Positions 4,426 through 7,054 of a stretch of DNA of 7,054 nucleotides are shown here, in pieces. Where the stretch lies: contig DBWE01000216.1 in assembly GCA_002308315.1 (NCBI GenBank), positions 751-7,804 of the forward strand, read 5' to 3'. Source of the DNA: Clostridiales bacterium UBA1246. Lineage in GTDB: Bacteria; Bacillota; Clostridia; Oscillospirales; Oscillospiraceae. Each line of letters begins with the position of its first letter. Positions within the stretch are counted from its first letter, which is position 1. A model generated the notes under the pieces. The model did not search any database, was not told the DNA's origin, and saw nothing but the letters and a program-made list of their open reading frames with translations. The position numbers were made by a program, and so were the translations under genes.

Positions 4426-6792
4426 TTACAGCTGCGTCATCACGAAGCGGAGCACGTTCATGGCGCTGCGCTGAAGCTCGCCCCGCGTTATTCCGCCGGG
4501 CTTGCCGAGAGTGGCGAGCAGAGTCCCGTCGGAGGCGTATTCCTTGTCTCCGAAATTCTGATTGCCCGGCATGAACACGTCCACCTGAGCGCGGACGCGG
4601 TACGCGTTGACCTCGATGCCGGGGAAATCGGGGCTTTCCGCGGGCACCATCCACCAGTCGGTCATAACGCAGCCGGTATAGCCGAGCTGTCCGCGCAGCA
4701 CGGTGGTGACGAGATCGTAGTTGTAATGGTTCCATACTCCGTTCAGCGGATTATAGCTCGTCATGATATTCTTGGGGGAGCCCTCGCGTATGCATATCTC
4801 AAAGCCGCGAAGATATATCTCCCGCAGAGCGCGTTCCGAGACGCGGGAGTCGGACATGTTGCGCATGAACTCCTGGTTGTTGCAGCAGAAGTGCTTGGGG
4901 CAGGCCGAGGCGCCCTGCGACTGTATCCCGCGCACGGCGGCGGCGGCCAGCTTGCCGGTGAGAAGGGGATCCTCGGAATAGTACTCGAAATTGCGCCCGC
5001 AGAGAGGACTGCGGTGTATGTTCACTCCGGGACCGAGCAGCACGTTGCTGCCGCGGAGGATCAGCTCCCTGCCGATCTCGGTCATTACGGCTTCGACAAG
5101 CTCCGTATCCCAGGAGCAGGCCAGCGCGGCCTCGCACGGAGCGAGCAGGCACTGAGCCGAAAGGCGTATGCCGGAGGGACCGTCGGTGGTCACAACGGGC
5201 TTTACTCCCTTTTCGCGCAGGGAGGGTATCACTCCGCCGAAGGCTCCGGCGTTCCCGGCGGGGCCCAGATCGCTGTCCATCGAGCCTTCGCCGCGGGTAA
5301 GAGCCTCAAGCTCCCCGTCGCCGAGCTGAGAAACAAAGTCCTCGAGAGACGCCCTGCCCGCCTTAACGTCGCCGAGCTTTATGCCTCTGTCGCCGGTAAA
5401 CGGAAGCTCGGCGGGAAGGCGGGAGACTATGCGCTCCCGCAGACTGCTCCGGCGCAGAGGAACGTCCTCCTCGCCGCCGGAAGCGGTGAGCCGGCGGAAG
5501 GGCTTTTCGGCGGCGCAGGCCTCCTCGAGCTGAACGATAAGCTTCGTTTCGCCGACCGTATATATACCGGCGGGAGCAAGCTGCGCCGAGCTGTTTCCGT
5601 AAAGCAGCTCGTAATCGCCCTTTTCAAGCACGAAAGCGCTGGGGAAAGCGGTCTTTCCGGCGTCGTCGTAGGAAGAAAGGGTATATTCGTCCGTGCTCAG
5701 CTCGAGCTCCTGAGACTCGCCGGGCGCGAGCAGCCGTGTTTTCGCGAACGCGCACAGACTCAGCGCGGCCTTGCCGAGCAGTCCCTGAGGAGCACGGCAG
5801 TAAAGCTGAACGACCTCGCGGCCGGAAGCCGCGCCGGTGTTGGTCACCTTTACGACCGCGCAGAGACCGCGGAAGGAAACGAGATCGAGACGGAAGCTCG
5901 TATAAGACAGGCCGAAGCCGAAGGGGTAAAGCACACGCTCGGGCCTGAAGGTGGAAAAGTATCGGTAGCCGACGAAAATATCCTCTTTGTATTCCGAAAA
6001 CTCCGCTCCGCCGAAATTACCCGAGGAGGGGTAATCGTCATAGCTGAGAGCGACGCTGTCGGCAAGCTTTCCGCAGGGAGTCGTTTTGCCGCTGAGAACG
6101 TCTGCGGCGGCGTTCCCGCTCTCCATGCCGCCGTTCCATACGGCGAGCACGGCGGACAGGGGATAGCGCGCGGTCCAGGACAGGTCTATGATATTGCCGA
6201 TGTTCAGCAGAACGATCACTTTTGAAAATGCCGCGGTCACGGCGTCAAGCATAGCGGTCTCGTCGTCCGTGAGATAATAGCTCCCCTTTTCGAGGGCTAT
6301 CTCTATCGATTCGCCGCATGCGCGGCCTATTACCACTATCGCGGCGTCGCATTCCGCGGCCGCCGCGGAGACGGTTTCACCGTCGAGAGGCATTTCATCG
6401 TGATGCTGAGGCCACTCTCCCCACGGCATGGGACCCGGCGCGTAGGGCCCGCACCACTCGCGGTATTTCGCCATGAGCTTTTTGTCGTACGCTATGTCCC
6501 CGCGTTTTTCAAGCGCGTCGGCAAGACTGACGGTATACGGACGCACTACGTCTCCGCCGCTGCCGTAGCCCATGTCCATCCACTTGATCTGGCATATGCC
6601 GAAAACGGCCGCGCGTCTGCCGTTCAGCGGGAGTACCCCGTCGTTTTTGAGCAGCACGCAGCTTTCGGCGGCGGCTGTGCGGAAAAGCGCGGCGGTTTCG
6701 GGACTGACAGCTCCGCCGGGAGCGGGGGCTTTTGAAGCGTTCAGATCCTGAGCAAGAGAGGGCGCTGCCGAAGTGCGGTCATTACTGTTCAT
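4426..6792 (-). CDS. GH3 beta-glycosidase with permuted domain order (probable beta-glucosidase)
   Basis: This 788-residue enzyme is probably cytoplasmic (no signal peptide) and likely releases glucose from the non-reducing end of beta-glucosides. Domain order is inverted relative to most GH3 enzymes. The (alpha/beta)6 sandwich domain comes first (about 35-295), with VIGRACGE (154-161; E161 as likely acid/base), KGSYYLTDDE (169-178), LLNIGNIIDL (195-204) and PFGFGLSYTSF (290-300). A fibronectin-III-like domain follows (about 300-415, with VKVTNTGAASGREVVQLY). The TIM-barrel domain is last (about 480-788), with TDGPSGIR (536-543), GPGVNIHRSPLCGRNFEYYSEDP (587-609), CPKHF (631-635; K633-H634) and GCVMTDWW (707-714; nucleophile D712). 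R. albus and Butyrivibrio beta-glucosidases share this order. The ATG at 6792 is chosen because AAGGA lies 11 bases upstream; ATG at 6804 abuts the purine run and is less likely. Exact sugar specificity cannot be read from the sequence. Confidence 0.92.
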   Translation of the reverse strand: MNSNDRTSAAPSLAQDLNASKAPAPGGAVSPETAALFRTAAAESCVLLKNDGVLPLNGRRAAVFGICQIKWMDMGYGSGGDVVRPYTVSLADALEKRGDIAYDKKLMAKYREWCGPYAPGPMPWGEWPQHHDEMPLDGETVSAAAAECDAAIVVIGRACGESIEIALEKGSYYLTDDETAMLDAVTAAFSKVIVLLNIGNIIDLSWTARYPLSAVLAVWNGGMESGNAAADVLSGKTTPCGKLADSVALSYDDYPSSGNFGGAEFSEYKEDIFVGYRYFSTFRPERVLYPFGFGLSYTSFRLDLVSFRGLCAVVKVTNTGAASGREVVQLYCRAPQGLLGKAALSLCAFAKTRLLAPGESQELELSTDEYTLSSYDDAGKTAFPSAFVLEKGDYELLYGNSSAQLAPAGIYTVGETKLIVQLEEACAAEKPFRRLTASGGEEDVPLRRSSLRERIVSRLPAELPFTGDRGIKLGDVKAGRASLEDFVSQLGDGELEALTRGEGSMDSDLGPAGNAGAFGGVIPSLREKGVKPVVTTDGPSGIRLSAQCLLAPCEAALACSWDTELVEAVMTEIGRELILRGSNVLLGPGVNIHRSPLCGRNFEYYSEDPLLTGKLAAAAVRGIQSQGASACPKHFCCNNQEFMRNMSDSRVSERALREIYLRGFEICIREGSPKNIMTSYNPLNGVWNHYNYDLVTTVLRGQLGYTGCVMTDWWMVPAESPDFPGIEVNAYRVRAQVDVFMPGNQNFGDKEYASDGTLLATLGKPGGITRGELQRSAMNVLRFVMTQL

Positions 6793-6845
6793 TTGCTTTT
6801 CCATCCTTTTCTTTTTCAGGGCGGTCTGTTTCGCCCCTTTGTAAA

Positions 6846-6873
6846 AGTTTATCAAAAATCCGTAAAATATCAA
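6846..6873 (-). promoter_or_regulatory. Promoter of the GH3 gene
   Basis: Read on the - strand, TTGATA (6873-6868) is followed by a 16-bp spacer and TAAACT (6851-6846), with an extended -10 TG-A directly before it. The start of transcription would be near 6839, about 46 bases before the ATG at 6792. The same TTGATA plus extended -10 design is used for the ymfF operon. Confidence 0.6.
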
Positions 6874-6898
6874 TACGCTTTTTCCCTTTTGTGAAGAT

Positions 6899-6918
6899 AA
6901 TCGCGGCGGCGATTTTTT
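6899..6918. promoter_or_regulatory. Dyad between divergent promoters, possible operator
   Basis: AATCGC (6899-6904) and GCGATT (6909-6914) form a perfect inverted repeat around GGCG, and a T6 run (6913-6918) overlaps its right arm. It lies upstream of both divergent promoters, so neither transcript should contain it. A regulator-binding site is therefore the better reading. On the + strand it also resembles a short intrinsic terminator, but no + transcript is expected to reach it. Confidence 0.3.
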
Positions 6919-6920
6919 GT

Positions 6921-6949
6921 TTGCATATTTACTGCGCATATGATAAAAT
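6921..6949 (+). promoter_or_regulatory. Promoter of the asnS-like gene
   Basis: TTGCAT (6921-6926, weak -35) is followed by a 17-bp spacer and TAAAAT (6944-6949, 5 of 6) with an extended -10 TG-A at 6941-6943. A second possible -10, TATGAT (6939-6944), overlaps it. Transcription would start near 6956, giving a leader of about 30 bases, too short for a T-box or other riboswitch. Confidence 0.55.
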
Positions 6950-6986
6950 ACCCGATAATTCTTAGACGGGGAGATGAAGCTTTGTC

Positions 6987-7054
6987 ATGGAAAGAACTGT
7001 GATAAAAAGCATTTACGAACGGCCCGAGGCTTTTGAAAACGCGTTCGTGACCGT
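6987..7054 (+). CDS. asnS: Probable asparaginyl-tRNA synthetase, N-terminal fragment
   Basis: The first 22 codons read MERTVIKSIYERPEAFENAF and then VT before the window ends in the middle of a codon. A short Thr-x-Ile-Lys-x-Ile-Tyr helix followed by a spacer and a V-T-V strand is how many Bacillota asparaginyl-tRNA synthetases enter their OB-fold anticodon-binding domain. The diagnostic GWVRT-x-RDSK stretch would lie just past the edge, so the call rests on a short, suggestive match. The ATG at 6987 is the only upstream start in frame, because a TGA occurs at 6975. GGGGAG (6968-6973) lies 13 bases before it, which is longer than usual. An ATG at 6974 opens only a 20-codon frame. Confidence 0.5.
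   Translation, partial: MERTVIKSIYERPEAFENAFVT

Noticed and set aside
4726..6225. 499-residue plus-strand open frame opposite the GH3 gene
   Set aside because: The minus strand encodes all GH3 motifs without interruption here. The plus-strand product has no family signature and no ribosome binding site.
6793..6939. N-terminal extension of the GH3 gene by 49 codons
   Set aside because: It runs through the promoter and leader, is Lys-rich with a spurious hydrophobic stretch, and has no GH3 similarity.
7031..7046. TGAAAACGCGTTCG, resembling a CcpA cre site
   Set aside because: It matches 12 of 14 positions but lies inside the coding start of the asnS-like gene, away from the promoters. With such a degenerate consensus this is likely chance.

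Overview
The window reads as a GC-rich chromosomal segment from a member of the Bacillota, most likely a gut Clostridia lineage (Oscillospiraceae/Ruminococcaceae-like). This is inferred from the adjacent YmfF/YmfH-type M16 proteins, a glycoside hydrolase family 3 (GH3) enzyme with the permuted domain order known from Ruminococcus albus and Butyrivibrio, strong GGAGG-type ribosome binding sites, a TTG start, and promoters with extended -10 elements. No mobile element, CRISPR array, tRNA or rRNA is visible.

Layout. (1) Bases 1-252 are the 3' end of a GH94-type gene (+). A 10-bp hairpin follows, then a good promoter. (2) Bases 456-4329 form a compact four-gene operon (+): ymfF-like (catalytically dead M16 protein, TTG start), ymfH-like (M16 protein with the zinc motif), lgt (prolipoprotein diacylglyceryl transferase) and a 107-residue coiled-coil protein of unknown function. 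The genes overlap by 4 bp, are separated by 1 bp, and overlap by 8 bp, so translational coupling is likely. (3) A perfect 17-bp stem-loop at 4374-4413 ends the operon and faces the 3' end of the next gene, so it probably terminates both strands. (4) Bases 4426-6792 (-) encode a cytoplasmic GH3 beta-glycosidase whose sandwich domain precedes its TIM-barrel. (5) A divergent intergenic region (6793-6986) carries one promoter in each direction with a small dyad between them. (6) Bases 6987-7054 (+) are the first 22 codons of a gene that looks like asnS.

How the genes fit together. The GH94 and GH3 enzymes suggest intracellular breakdown of beta-gluco-oligosaccharides, but they sit on either side of the housekeeping operon rather than in one transcription unit. 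The two M16 proteins have complementary active-site halves and probably work as a heterodimer. They are co-transcribed with lgt, the first enzyme of lipoprotein maturation. Every main gene falls in a known family. The most unusual element is the small coiled-coil gene coupled to lgt.
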